A stretch of DNA of 64,000 nt from E44-bin32 sp034430615. GTDB taxonomy: Bacteria > Chloroflexota > Anaerolineae > Anaerolineales > E44-bin32. The notes under the pieces are model-generated. The model did no database searches, was not told the DNA's origin, and saw only the letters and a program-made list of their open reading frames with translations. The first letter of the stretch is position 1. Each line of letters begins with the position of its first letter. A program made the position numbers and the translations under genes. Shown here one piece after another: positions 42,163 to 50,957 of the stretch. The stretch spans positions 1 to 64,000 of the forward strand of contig DAOUEJ010000102.1 in NCBI GenBank assembly GCA_034430615.1, in the 5' to 3' direction.

Positions 42163-43002
42163 ATGATAAAGATCATTACAGACAGCACCAACAATCTATC
42201 CGACGAGCTCATTCGCAAACACGATGTGCGTATCGCCCCGATCGCGATTCAATTCAAGGAAGAGACCTACGAGGAAGGGATCAATATCGATCGCGCTCTC
42301 TTCTACGCGAAGATCGAAGACATGGGCATCATCCCCACATCGTCTCAACCCCCGCCAGCGACCTTTGCCCACTACTACCAGGACCTGCGCGAGCAGGGCA
42401 ATTCCGGCCTGGTGGTCACCGTTACTGGGAAATTAAGCGGTACCTACGATTCAGCGCTGATGGCGAAGGAGATGGTTCCCGAAGCCGATGTAACCGTCTT
42501 CGACTCGGCCAGCATCTCGCTCGGTACTGGCTGGATGGTGCTTGAGGCGGCGCGTGCGGCGGAAGCTGGCCAGCCGCTGGAATCAATATTGCGCCGACTC
42601 GAGCATATCCGCTCTACCAGCAAGCTTTTCCTCACGCCGGCAACGCTCAAGTACCTGCAGATGAGTGGGCGTGTTGGTCGCTTGCAGGGTGCCATGGCTT
42701 CGCTATTGAACGTAAAGCCAATCATATACCTCGAAAACGGCGTGCTTGAAGCTGGAGAAAACGTCCGCACCCGGTCGAAGGCGCTGGAGCGCCTAATTCA
42801 GCTGCTGGCCGAAACATTCGCCCCAGACCTTCCCCTACGGGCAGCCGTGATCCACGCTCGCGCGGCTGACGAGGCAGAGACCGTAAAGCGAGAGCTCGAA
42901 ACCCGCTTTACCCTCGACGAATTGCTGATGGAGGACCTGGTCGCTTCTCTGGCCGTGCATGGTGGACCGGGGATCATGGGTGTCTTCGCCTACCCGGCCT
43001 GA
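42163..43002 (+). CDS. DegV-family fatty-acid-binding protein
   Basis: 279 residues. DegV/FakB proteins bind a fatty acid and present it to the FakA kinase. Signatures are IITDSTNNLSDE at the N terminus, TSSQPPPATF, SGTYDSA, DSASISLGTGWMVLEAA and GRVGRLQGAMASLLNVKPII. The Ser/Thr that contact the carboxylate (TSSQP and SGTY) are present. fakA is not in the window. ATG at 42163 with AAAGGA. Confidence 0.92.
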   Translation: MIKIITDSTNNLSDELIRKHDVRIAPIAIQFKEETYEEGINIDRALFYAKIEDMGIIPTSSQPPPATFAHYYQDLREQGNSGLVVTVTGKLSGTYDSALMAKEMVPEADVTVFDSASISLGTGWMVLEAARAAEAGQPLESILRRLEHIRSTSKLFLTPATLKYLQMSGRVGRLQGAMASLLNVKPIIYLENGVLEAGENVRTRSKALERLIQLLAETFAPDLPLRAAVIHARAADEAETVKRELETRFTLDELLMEDLVASLAVHGGPGIMGVFAYPA

Positions 43003-43029
43003 TTACCCCTCTTCGTAACTTATAAACAT

Positions 43030-43057
43030 GTAGGAGCACGATCTATTGTGCCCCTAC
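43030..43057. repeat. REP-like palindrome, degenerate copy
   Basis: 28 bases that start GTAGGAGCAC and end GTGCCCCTAC; the ends match those of the perfect copy at 43086 and the centre is degenerate. Intergenic between degV and dnaA. Confidence 0.6.
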
Positions 43058-43085
43058 TGCGCGAATCAAGGTTGTATATTGAACC

Positions 43086-43113
43086 GTAGGGGCGCACCGC
43101 GGTGCGCCCCTAC
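43086..43113. repeat. REP-like palindrome, perfect 28-bp copy
   Basis: The two 14-base halves (GTAGGGGCGCACCG and its complement) pair completely. Palindromes with GTAGGGGCG...CGCCCCTAC ends are dispersed in many environmental genomes. It could also end transcripts of the convergent degV and dnaA genes, though no U-run follows. Confidence 0.7.
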
Positions 43114-43199
43114 ATGATGAAGTGCATTGTAGCTTGAACAGCAAGCTCTTTGGACTCCCGAGTAGAGCCGATTATTTTAATTACAGACATGGTTGAAAC

Positions 43200-44543
43200 T
43201 CAGACCGTAGCGCCGACCGTCCGGTACAGTTGTTCGCGGATGGACATCACCTCTCGCCGCAGCGAGTCGTCGGTTTCGATAAGCTCGGAGATTTTCTCCG
43301 ATCCATAGAGCACGGTGGTGTGATCGCGCCCACCCAGCATATCCCCGATCTTGGGCAACGAGGTGTCTGTTTCCTGTCGCATCAGGTACATCACGATCTG
43401 GCGCGGCAAGGCAACCTCGCGCGTGCGCTCGCGACTGAGCAGCCGCTCAGTCTCAAGCCCATAACGGTGGGCGACGGCCTCGATGATCTGATCACCGTTC
43501 AGCCGACCCGTCTGGACCAGCATATCCGCCAGCGCGATCTCGACCAGCTCCGGGTTGAGTGTTTCACCACGCAGCTCGGCATAGGCAAGCACGCGCGTCA
43601 ACGCACCTTCCAGCTCTCTAATGTTGCTTTGCACGCGGCGTGCAACTTCCTCCAGGATCGAAGGTGGCACCTGGCGACCCTGGCGTTCGGCCTTTGACCG
43701 CAGGATGGCCAGGCGGGTCTCATAATCGGCGGCCTGGATATCGGCCGTCAAGCCCCATTCAAATCGCGAGCGTAAGCGCTCTTCGAGAGTGACGAGCGCG
43801 CGCGGCGGCCGGTCCGAGGTAAGCACGATCTGCCTATCGCCACCGTGCAGGGTGTTGAAGGTGTGGAAGAATTCTTCCTGGGTGGATTCCTTACCGGCGA
43901 TGAACTGGATGTCGTCGATCAGCAGGACGTCAATCTGCCGGTAGCGCTCACGGAACACAGCCGTGGTATGGCTGAGGATGGCGTTCACGAGATCATTAGT
44001 GAACTCCTCCGAGGAGACATAGCGAACCTGCAGCCCAGTCGCCAGGCAGACGTGACCAACTGCGTGAAGCAGGTGAGTCTTCCCCAGACCCACACCGCCG
44101 TAGAGGAAGAGCGGATTGTAGGCTTTAGCCGGGCTCTCGGCGACGGCTTGCGCGGCGGCGTGAGCCAGACGGTTGCTGGTTCCTACCACGAAGGTGTCGA
44201 AAGTATAGCGTCGGTTTAGCTGTGCCTGATGGCCGTTCGCTGCGGGTGGGTCATGTCGCATGCTGGGTCCCGCATCAGGAACTTGTTCGGCCACTGGACC
44301 GGTCCAGACTACAAAGCGGACATCAACCGTTCGCCCAACGATTCCGGTCAATATGCGCTTGACGGTCGCCAGGAGCCGGTCTTGCAACCAATCGCGGGCA
44401 TATGCGTTTTTAACACCAATAACGAAAGTACCATCTTCGTAGGTAAGGTATTCTGCATCGCGGACCCAGGTGTCATAGGCTGCACGCGGCATTTCCATCT
44501 GAAGTTGTCCGAGCGCTGCCTGCCAGTTCCGCTCTGCACTCAT
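43200..44543 (-). CDS. dnaA: Chromosomal replication initiator DnaA
   Basis: 447 residues. Domain I (about 1-85, WQAALGQLQMEMPRAAYDTWV), a short linker, the AAA+ domain (YTFDTFVVGTSNRLAHAAA, Walker A GGVGLGKTHLL, Walker B VLLIDDIQFIAGK, sensor SDRPPRAL) and domain IV with the DnaA-box helix GGRDHTTVLYGSEKI. ATG at 44543 is preceded by GGAGG; 15 upstream in-frame residues lie outside the family. Unlike the common layout it is not followed by dnaN; radA lies upstream in the same direction. Confidence 0.96.
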   Translation of the reverse strand: MSAERNWQAALGQLQMEMPRAAYDTWVRDAEYLTYEDGTFVIGVKNAYARDWLQDRLLATVKRILTGIVGRTVDVRFVVWTGPVAEQVPDAGPSMRHDPPAANGHQAQLNRRYTFDTFVVGTSNRLAHAAAQAVAESPAKAYNPLFLYGGVGLGKTHLLHAVGHVCLATGLQVRYVSSEEFTNDLVNAILSHTTAVFRERYRQIDVLLIDDIQFIAGKESTQEEFFHTFNTLHGGDRQIVLTSDRPPRALVTLEERLRSRFEWGLTADIQAADYETRLAILRSKAERQGRQVPPSILEEVARRVQSNIRELEGALTRVLAYAELRGETLNPELVEIALADMLVQTGRLNGDQIIEAVAHRYGLETERLLSRERTREVALPRQIVMYLMRQETDTSLPKIGDMLGGRDHTTVLYGSEKISELIETDDSLRREVMSIREQLYRTVGATV

Positions 44544-44584
44544 ACAGTCCTCCGTACTGTTCAAGCCGCAGTCATGATCACGAC

Positions 44585-44731
44585 TCAACCTGGAGTTTCA
44601 TTTTTATTAAGCGAAGACCCGAAGGTACCTCTGTGATGAAATTTCTGTCGTCGAGGAGACGACTTTCCCAGCCACAGCGACTTTGGGGCGTGTGGGCGCT
44701 CCTCCTCGTGCATGGTGCCGCCTTCACCCAT
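44585..44731 (-). CDS. Possible 48-residue leader ORF upstream of dnaA
   Basis: ATG at 44731 lies 9 bases after the dnaA promoter -10, the same leaderless geometry as other genes in the window. The product starts MGEGGTMHEEERPH and is basic toward its end. A GAGGAGGAG run inside it is coding, not a ribosome site for it. It ends 41 bases before dnaA. No family recognised; it could regulate dnaA by its translation or be chance. Confidence 0.3.
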   Translation of the reverse strand: MGEGGTMHEEERPHAPKSLWLGKSSPRRQKFHHRGTFGSSLNKNETPG

Positions 44732-44740
44732 AGTGGCTGG

Positions 44741-44769
44741 ATTGTAGCAAAACCGCCCCAAGCCTTCAA
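44741..44769 (-). promoter_or_regulatory. Promoter of dnaA
   Basis: On the minus strand TTGAAG (44764-44769), 17-base spacer ending in TGC, then TACAAT (44741-44746), an extended -10. It implies a leader of about 190 bases before dnaA. Confidence 0.7.
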
Positions 44770-45134
44770 TACGATTAGCCGCCGAGTACCCTAAAACTTG
44801 GAAACTTTTAAGATAGCTAAATGTTAAAGGATGCCCAAGCCTCAATCACTTCTCGTCCGGAATGTGCGCTTCCTCACCAACCCAATCGACCGAATATGCC
44901 GTGAGGTTGCTTTACCCATACCCCATATCTTGTGGTACGGAACCCGTTATTATCTACCCACCCGCGTTAAACCTTAAAACTTAAAAAGGGAACTGGACGT
45001 CGAACAGATCGGCGACTCAGGCGCAAGCCCGATTCTGGAGGCTTCGCAAGCCCTGATTCTCGCAAAACGAGGTAAAACCATGCGTGTGCGCGTCACGCGT
45101 TGTACGCACCTGGACAAAGCACCTATCGATTAGG

Positions 45135-46514
45135 TCAGGATTTGCTGAACAACGCGTGCTGGGCTTCACCGATCGAACGGACCTGCTCGAGTTGGATCCC
45201 GGAAACTTTTCCTGGAATACCGCGCAGGCTCCTGGGGATAAAGGCGCGCTTGAACCCGAGTTTGGCCGCTTCCATGAGGCGCGGCTCGATCTGCGGCACT
45301 GCCCTGATTTCGCCTGATAGACCAATCTCACCGATCATGACCGCTTCGGCTGGGAGAGGTTGGTCCAGCATGGATGACACGATCGCCATCGCCATCGCAA
45401 GATCCGCAGCCGGCTCCCCGACTCGCAATCCACCGACGATGTTGATGAAGATGTCCTGGTCATCCAACCTGAGGCCAGCCCGGCGGGTGAGCACGGCTAC
45501 GGTCAGCAGCAAACGATTGAAGTCGACGCCGTTCGCCGTCCGGCGCGGGTTGCCGAACCCACTACGGCTGGTCAACCCCTGCACCTCCACCAGTAACGGC
45601 CGGGTGCCTTCCATGGTCACCGCTACCGCAGAGCCAGGCGCGTTTACGACCCGCTCGGCCAGGAAAGCTTCGGAGGGATTAAGGACCTCGATCATCCCTT
45701 CCGAGCCCATCTCGAATACACCCACTTCCGTCGTTGCCCCAAACCGGTTTTTAACCGACCGAAGCAGTCGGTAGACATGATAAGGATCACCCTCCAGATA
45801 GAGCACCGTGTCAACGATATGCTCCATCACACGCGGACCCGCAATAGCGCCTTCCTTGGTGACATGTCCCACGAGGAAGACCGCAGTTCCAGTGCTCTTG
45901 GCCAGCGTCTGCAGGCGCGCCGTGCATTCACGCACCTGCGTGATCGAACCAGCACTCGAATCGAAGCTGGAGAGCTGCAGAGTCTGGATCGAATCGGCGA
46001 TCACCACACCCGGCTCTACGGCTTCGATTTGCGCCAGGATGAGGTCCAGGTCAGTCTCAGCCAAGACGTAGAGGGCCTCAGGTAATTCCTGCTCCGGTTG
46101 CAGGCGCTGTGCACGCGCCTTGATTTGCGGTTCGGATTCTTCCCCCGAGACGTACAGCACCCGTACACTTGACGCCATCTGGGTCGCCATCTGTAACAGG
46201 AGCGTCGATTTGCCTATCCCGGGATCACCTCCGATCAGTATCACAGATCCTGGCGTGATGCCCCCTCCCAGCACCCGAGCAAACTCGGCGATCGGCAGGT
46301 GCAGGCGATCGGCAGCATCTCCCTGCACCAGAGATAGGGGAATAGCCCGCGCTGTCCCAGACAGACCTACCTTTCGGGCGGCCCGGGTTGGGGGGGAGAC
46401 GACTTCCTGGACCATACTGCTCCAGGCGCCGCACTGGGGGCAACGCCCGAGTGCTTTTGGAGCCGTCCTTCCACACTGTTGGCAAACGTATTGGGTTTGG
46501 ACTTTAGCCACCAT
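45135..46514 (-). CDS. radA: DNA repair protein RadA/Sms
   Basis: 459 residues. Branch-migration helicase in recombination. N-terminal zinc finger (CQQCGRTAPKALGRCPQC), RecA core with Walker A GDPGIGKSTLL and the RadA-specific KNRFG motif (VKNRFGATTEVG), and a Lon-protease-like C-terminal domain lacking the catalytic pair. ATG at 46514 has GGAGG four bases upstream. Normal length. Confidence 0.95.
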   Translation of the reverse strand: MVAKVQTQYVCQQCGRTAPKALGRCPQCGAWSSMVQEVVSPPTRAARKVGLSGTARAIPLSLVQGDAADRLHLPIAEFARVLGGGITPGSVILIGGDPGIGKSTLLLQMATQMASSVRVLYVSGEESEPQIKARAQRLQPEQELPEALYVLAETDLDLILAQIEAVEPGVVIADSIQTLQLSSFDSSAGSITQVRECTARLQTLAKSTGTAVFLVGHVTKEGAIAGPRVMEHIVDTVLYLEGDPYHVYRLLRSVKNRFGATTEVGVFEMGSEGMIEVLNPSEAFLAERVVNAPGSAVAVTMEGTRPLLVEVQGLTSRSGFGNPRRTANGVDFNRLLLTVAVLTRRAGLRLDDQDIFINIVGGLRVGEPAADLAMAMAIVSSMLDQPLPAEAVMIGEIGLSGEIRAVPQIEPRLMEAAKLGFKRAFIPRSLRGIPGKVSGIQLEQVRSIGEAQHALFSKS

Positions 46515-46527
46515 GCCTCCGGGGAGG

Positions 46528-46554
46528 ATTATACAGCGCCAGCCGGTGAGTCAA
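46528..46554 (-). promoter_or_regulatory. Promoter of radA
   Basis: On the minus strand TTGACT (46549-46554), 15-base spacer, TATAAT (46528-46533). The 13 bases between -10 and ATG hold the GGAGG site, so the leader is very short. Confidence 0.55.
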
Positions 46555-46588
46555 AACAAAAACCCGACACCGGCTGCGGTGTCGGGTT
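46549..46588 (-). terminator. Intrinsic terminator of clpC
   Basis: Arms 46563-46572 and 46577-46586 form a 10-bp stem (CCCGACACCG) with a CAGC loop, followed on the minus strand by TTTTTGTTTTG. Overlaps the radA promoter region. Confidence 0.9.
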
Positions 46589-46608
46589 CTGCTTTGCGCT
46601 GATATAGA

Positions 46609-49101
46609 TCAGGAGGCAGGTACCGCTTCGTGCGTCTCGTCCTCGGGCTCCTGCTCGCTTAGAACCAGGGTGATCTCATCATCCACCAGATCGACCTGGA
46701 CATGATCGCCAGCTTTGAATTTACCTGAGAGCAGATCGTCGGAGAGTTGATCCTCGACCTGGCTTTGGATCACCCGGCGCAGCGGTCGTGCGCCCATATC
46801 CGGGTCATATCCGAGATCGGCCAACTTGAGTCGAGCCGCTTCGCTCGCCGTGAGGATGATCTCGTGGTCGCTGAGCCTATCAGAAACCTTGCCCAACTCC
46901 AGATCCACGATCCGGGTGATCTGTTCCTTTGTCAGCGCGTGGAAGACCATGATTGAATCGACCCTATTCAGGAACTCAGGACGGAACACCTTTTTCAGCG
47001 CCTCCGTGAGCTTCTTGTGCATTTCATCGTAGACCAGGCGCTCTTCCAGTACATCGTCTGCTGGCAGGTCAAATCCAAGCTGGGTCTGGCGCTTGATTAG
47101 ATCCGCGCCCACATTGGAGGTCATTACGATGATGGCGTTCCGGAAATCAACTTTCCTGCCGCGCGCATCCGAGAGTTGGCCTTCCTCCATGATCTGAAGC
47201 AGCATATTATGCGCTTCAGGATGGGCTTTCTCGACCTCGTCGAACACAACGATCGAGTAAGGCCGGCGGCGGATGGCCTCCGTCAACTGCCCAGCATCCT
47301 CGTAGCCGACATAGCCAGGAGGGGCTCCTACCAGCCGGCTCACCGAATGGCGCTCCATCAACTCCGACATGTCGATCTGGATCAAGGCATCCTCTGACCC
47401 GAACATGAACTCAGCCAGTGCCTTGGTGAGCTCGGTTTTTCCAACGCCGGTCGGCCCCAGAAATATAAATGAACCAATCGGGCGCTTTGGATCCTTCAGC
47501 CCTGCCCGCGACCTGCGCACAGCCTTGGAGATGGCATTGATCGCTTCATCCTGTCCGATGATATGTTCGTGCAGCGCCTCTTCCATCTGCAGCAAACGCG
47601 TGGATTCGGCTTCGGCAATCTGCATCACCGGTACCCCGGTCCACATCGAGACTACCTCGGCGATATCGTGCTCGGTTACGCGGGGACTGCTCTCGCTTCG
47701 ATCCCACGCCCCGCGCAGGAGTTCGAGTTGCTCTTCCAATTGCGCTTCATGCTGAACAAGCTCCTGGGCATCATCGTAACGCGACTCGTCCAGGGCAAGA
47801 GCATGTGCTTCGCGGGTCTTACGCAGCTGGCCGATAATTTCACGTAATGAAACGGCTTCCGGACTCTTATACATCCGGACCCGCGAAGCTGATTCATCGA
47901 TGAGATCGATCGCCTTGTCAGGCAGGAATCGATCGGTGACATAACGAGCAGAGAGGTAGGCAGCCGACTCGAGAGCTTCATCCGTGATGTGCAGCTTGTG
48001 GTGCTCTTCGTACGGGCGGCGCACCCCGCGCAGGATATCGATCGTCTCTTCGATCGAAGGTTCTTCAACCATCACCGGTTGGAAGCGCCGCTCGAGGGCA
48101 GCATCATTTTCAATATGTTTGCGGTACTCATCCAGGGTTGTAGCGCCGATCACCTGCAGTTCACCCCTGGAGAGGGCAGGCTTGAGGATGTTGGCGGCGT
48201 CGACCGAAGATCCAGCCGAGCCAGCTCCAACGAGCATGTGAACTTCGTCGATGAAAAGAATTGCCTCCGACGACTTGAGCTCGTCAATGACCCGCTTCAA
48301 GCGCTCTTCGAACTGGCCACGATACATCGTTCCGGCGACCAGTGAGCCGACATCAAGCTGCAGGACCCGTTTACCGATCAACGGACCTGGTGTTTCCCCG
48401 GCGATAATCCGCTGTGCGAGGCCCTCGACGATAGCTGTCTTGCCAACGCCTGGCTCCCCGATCAGTGCCGGGTTGTTTTTTGTTCGCCGGGCGAGGATCT
48501 GGATCACGCGCTCGATTTCCATCTCACGCCCGATCACTGGATCTAATTTGTTTTCTTCAGCCAATGCCGTCAAATCGGTCGCCAGCTGGTCAACCAGTGG
48601 TGTTTTGGGCTGGTCTTTCCGCTGGCTTGTGCTGGATTTCTGAGCCATCCGCCGCGTGGGGCTCTCTTGCAAAACCCGGCGGGTCTGACGGCGGACTTGT
48701 TCGGGTGTGATCCCGAGGCGGCGCAGAACATCAACGCCGACCCCTTCGTTCTGTCGAACGAGCCCCAACAACAGGTGCTCGGTGCCTATGTAGTGATTCC
48801 CCAACTGGCGCGCTTCTTCGATCGCCAACTGGAGCACCTGCTCAGTGGCCGGGGCAAGTTCAATGCGCCCCCCGGTGTGCCTCCCGACCCCCGTTAGGCG
48901 CTCAACCATCTCTTTCACCCGGGCTGGATCGAGGGCGAGCTCGCGCAGGACACGCCCGGCGACACCCGCCTCTTCACGAACTAACCCAAGCAGGAGGTGT
49001 TCTGTACCAATGTAATTGTGATGCAACCGCTCCGCCTCTTCGTGTGCAAGACTTAGCACACGGCGAGCACGCTGCGTAAAGCGTTCCATCTTATCGGCCA
49101 C
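46609..49101 (-). CDS. clpC: ATP-dependent Clp protease ATP-binding subunit ClpC
   Basis: 830 residues. Hsp100 unfoldase that feeds ClpP. Two N-terminal Clp_N repeats (HNYIGTEHLLLGLVREE, NHYIGTEHLLLGLVRQN), AAA1 (Walker A GEPGVGKT, Walker B LFIDEVHMLVGAG), a coiled-coil M domain (about 400-480), AAA2 (Walker A GPTGVGKTELTKAL) and a C-terminal D2-small domain. No McsA/McsB/CtsR genes are adjacent, unlike the Bacillus operon. Start at 49101 or the internal ATG at 49089 (MERFTQRARR). Confidence 0.96.
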   Translation of the reverse strand: MADKMERFTQRARRVLSLAHEEAERLHHNYIGTEHLLLGLVREEAGVAGRVLRELALDPARVKEMVERLTGVGRHTGGRIELAPATEQVLQLAIEEARQLGNHYIGTEHLLLGLVRQNEGVGVDVLRRLGITPEQVRRQTRRVLQESPTRRMAQKSSTSQRKDQPKTPLVDQLATDLTALAEENKLDPVIGREMEIERVIQILARRTKNNPALIGEPGVGKTAIVEGLAQRIIAGETPGPLIGKRVLQLDVGSLVAGTMYRGQFEERLKRVIDELKSSEAILFIDEVHMLVGAGSAGSSVDAANILKPALSRGELQVIGATTLDEYRKHIENDAALERRFQPVMVEEPSIEETIDILRGVRRPYEEHHKLHITDEALESAAYLSARYVTDRFLPDKAIDLIDESASRVRMYKSPEAVSLREIIGQLRKTREAHALALDESRYDDAQELVQHEAQLEEQLELLRGAWDRSESSPRVTEHDIAEVVSMWTGVPVMQIAEAESTRLLQMEEALHEHIIGQDEAINAISKAVRRSRAGLKDPKRPIGSFIFLGPTGVGKTELTKALAEFMFGSEDALIQIDMSELMERHSVSRLVGAPPGYVGYEDAGQLTEAIRRRPYSIVVFDEVEKAHPEAHNMLLQIMEEGQLSDARGRKVDFRNAIIVMTSNVGADLIKRQTQLGFDLPADDVLEERLVYDEMHKKLTEALKKVFRPEFLNRVDSIMVFHALTKEQITRIVDLELGKVSDRLSDHEIILTASEAARLKLADLGYDPDMGARPLRRVIQSQVEDQLSDDLLSGKFKAGDHVQVDLVDDEITLVLSEQEPEDETHEAVPAS

Positions 49102-49214
49102 CGCTGATCCTCCACACCATTTCGCCTAAATCCTCCTGATTGAATCCTATTCTACCAAATAAACTTCAACCACCTCGGAAAGTAGGATTTAATTCCCCCG
49201 TTGGCAAAATCAAA

Positions 49215-49243
49215 ATCCGGGCGCACACTGGGTACGCCCGGAT
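49215..49243 (-). terminator. Intrinsic terminator after rpsA-direction transcript start region
   Basis: Arms 49215-49223 and 49235-49243 (ATCCGGGCG/CGCCCGGAT), followed on the minus strand by TTTGATTTTG. It lies 53 bases after the rpsA stop and ends that transcript before clpC. Confidence 0.8.
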
Positions 49244-49295
49244 GATTTCTCTCACGCTGACCTGCGGTGATCCCCCAGGTTAGTTGCGAGGCATT

Positions 49296-50834
49296 CTACT
49301 CCTCGTCCGCATTAACCTCTTCGATCATTTCTTCGGGCTCGGAGTCGACCTCGATTTCCAGCTCCGCTTCGGCCTCTGGAAGCTCTGCGTCCTGGGTATC
49401 ATCGACGGCCATTTCGACCTCGATCTCTTCCTCTTCCAGGTCTGGCGCGACCGCTTCGTCGGTTGATTCCAGTTCAGCTTCAACCTGTGCCGATGCCTCT
49501 TCTGACTCAGCAACATCCTCGGCCTCAGCTACCGGCGGCAGATCCGGGATATCGCCTTCCAGATCGGCATCGAAATCCTCGACCGGGACCGGTGGCTCGG
49601 GCTGGCTCTCTTGCTCCGCGCCGGCTTCCATGCCCTGCATGGCTGTCTGCCAATCAACATCGGTAAACTCGGCCGAATCGACCTGTTTCAGGCTCAACCC
49701 GAGCCGGCGGCGTTCGCGATCGATCTTGATCAAGCGCAAGGTGAGCGTTTGATCCTCGCTGACGACCTCACGCGGATGCTCGATCCGTTGATCGGAAAGC
49801 TCGGAAATATGGATCAGGCCTTCGATCTCGTAGTCTTCGATATCCTTGATCGTGGCGAAGGCACCGAACTTTGTAAGTTTGGTAATCGTGCCTTCAATTA
49901 ATTGCCCTTCCTGGAAGGAATCCAGTATCTCATCCCAGGGGTTCGACTCGAGCTCGCGCAGGGAAAGGCTGATGCGCTTCTGTTCTGGATCCACGCTGAG
50001 CACTTTCACATCGATCTCCTGACCCACTTTGAGGACATCCTTCGGGTGGGCGACCCGCTTCCAGGAGAGTTCAGAAATGTGTACCAGGCCGTCGGCGCCG
50101 CCGATGTCGACGAAAGCACCGAAATCGGCCAGGCTGATCACCGTGCCTGTCCGTGTTTCACCGGGTTTGAGCTCCGAAATTAGACGTTCCTTCAGCGCGT
50201 CACGCGATTCGCGCGCGGCAGCCCGTTCGGAAAGGATCAAACGGTTGCGCCGCCGGTCGACTTCGATCACCTTGGCGATGATTGGCTCACCGGCCATCTT
50301 GCCCCAACGCTGGTCCGGGGTTTCGCCTTCCGCCCTTCGGCGGCGGGCGAGGCTGACCTGTGAGGCGGGGATAAACCCGCGCAAATGACCAAACTTGACG
50401 ATCAAGCCGCCCTTGTTATAGCCCGAGATAAGGCCTTCGTAGGGCTCGCTCGATTCGAGCAGTTCTTCGGCTTCCTGCCATTCGTTCTCTTCTTCTGCGC
50501 GCGAAATGGAGAGCAGGAGCGTGCCATCACGGTCGGCCGAGCGAATAACATAGACGTTAATCTCGGAGCCCACCACGAGTTCTGCTTTCTGCTCATCGGT
50601 GAGTTGCTCGAGTTCGCGGCTGGAAATCAGCCCTTCTGATTTGGCGCCGATATCTACCAGCACGTCACTCTCTGTCACGCGTGCGATGGTGCCGGTGCGA
50701 ATTTCTCCCCGGCGTGGTGTTTCTAAATCGTAGGCCTCTGCTTCAAGCAGGGCGTCCATCGGGTGTTCTTCAGGCTCGACGTTTCCTACGCCATGCATGA
50801 TTTCTTCCCCGATGAGCTCGTCGTTTCGGTCCAT
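49296..50834 (-). CDS. rpsA: Ribosomal protein S1 with long acidic tail
   Basis: 512 residues. Four S1 RNA-binding domains (roughly 40-110, 130-200, 215-285, 300-375), with clear motifs such as GTVISLADFGAFVDIGGADGLVHISELSW in the third. After about residue 390 there is a Glu/Asp-rich tail of about 120 residues with almost no basic residues. S1 binds mRNA leaders and the 30S subunit; the domain number is lower than the six of E. coli. Some initiation in this genome appears leaderless, which would not need S1. Strong promoter upstream. Confidence 0.92.
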   Translation of the reverse strand: MDRNDELIGEEIMHGVGNVEPEEHPMDALLEAEAYDLETPRRGEIRTGTIARVTESDVLVDIGAKSEGLISSRELEQLTDEQKAELVVGSEINVYVIRSADRDGTLLLSISRAEEENEWQEAEELLESSEPYEGLISGYNKGGLIVKFGHLRGFIPASQVSLARRRRAEGETPDQRWGKMAGEPIIAKVIEVDRRRNRLILSERAAARESRDALKERLISELKPGETRTGTVISLADFGAFVDIGGADGLVHISELSWKRVAHPKDVLKVGQEIDVKVLSVDPEQKRISLSLRELESNPWDEILDSFQEGQLIEGTITKLTKFGAFATIKDIEDYEIEGLIHISELSDQRIEHPREVVSEDQTLTLRLIKIDRERRRLGLSLKQVDSAEFTDVDWQTAMQGMEAGAEQESQPEPPVPVEDFDADLEGDIPDLPPVAEAEDVAESEEASAQVEAELESTDEAVAPDLEEEEIEVEMAVDDTQDAELPEAEAELEIEVDSEPEEMIEEVNADEE

Positions 50835-50869
50835 AAATAATCTGCTCTCCGTCCTTAAGATTGAAGGGC

Positions 50870-50898
50870 ATTATAAGAGCCTTTGCCGGGGTTGTAAA
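50870..50898 (-). promoter_or_regulatory. Promoter of rpsA
   Basis: On the minus strand TTTACA (50893-50898), 17-base spacer, TATAAT (50870-50875). One of the best consensus promoters in the window. Confidence 0.85.
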
Positions 50899-50930
50899 CC
50901 TCTGAGCTGGGATGGCATGGTGGATGGGGG

Positions 50931-50936
50931 TATAAT
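50931..50936 (+). promoter_or_regulatory. -10 box of the chelatase gene
   Basis: TATAAT, 21 bases before the TTG start, with AGGAG between. The -35 is not clear. Confidence 0.5.
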
Positions 50937-50957
50937 CCCGCCCGATAGGAGATACCT

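Larger units (their letters stand above)
44544..45134. other. 590-base dnaA upstream region
   Basis: AT-richer interval between the radA stop and the dnaA ATG. It holds a good dnaA promoter (44741-44769), a leader of about 190 bases with a possible short ORF, and an interrupted palindrome at 44647-44663 (GTCGTC-GAGGA-GACGAC). It also holds an imperfect direct repeat of about 14 bases at 45023 and 45046. No perfect DnaA boxes (TTATNCACA) were found on either strand; the best is TTATCTACC near 44951. Thus oriC is not demonstrated here. Confidence 0.5.

Noticed and set aside
43086..43113. CRISPR repeat or IS end
   Set aside because: Only two palindromes without spacers of regular size, no cas gene, no transposase and no target duplication.
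44544..45134. Chromosome origin next to dnaA
   Set aside because: No perfect DnaA boxes and no AT-rich unwinding repeats could be found; gene neighbours (radA, degV) are not oriC-type.
49267..49752. 161-residue Ser-rich ORF opposite rpsA
   Set aside because: It is the antisense of the Glu/Asp-rich tail, which always yields Ser-rich shadow frames.
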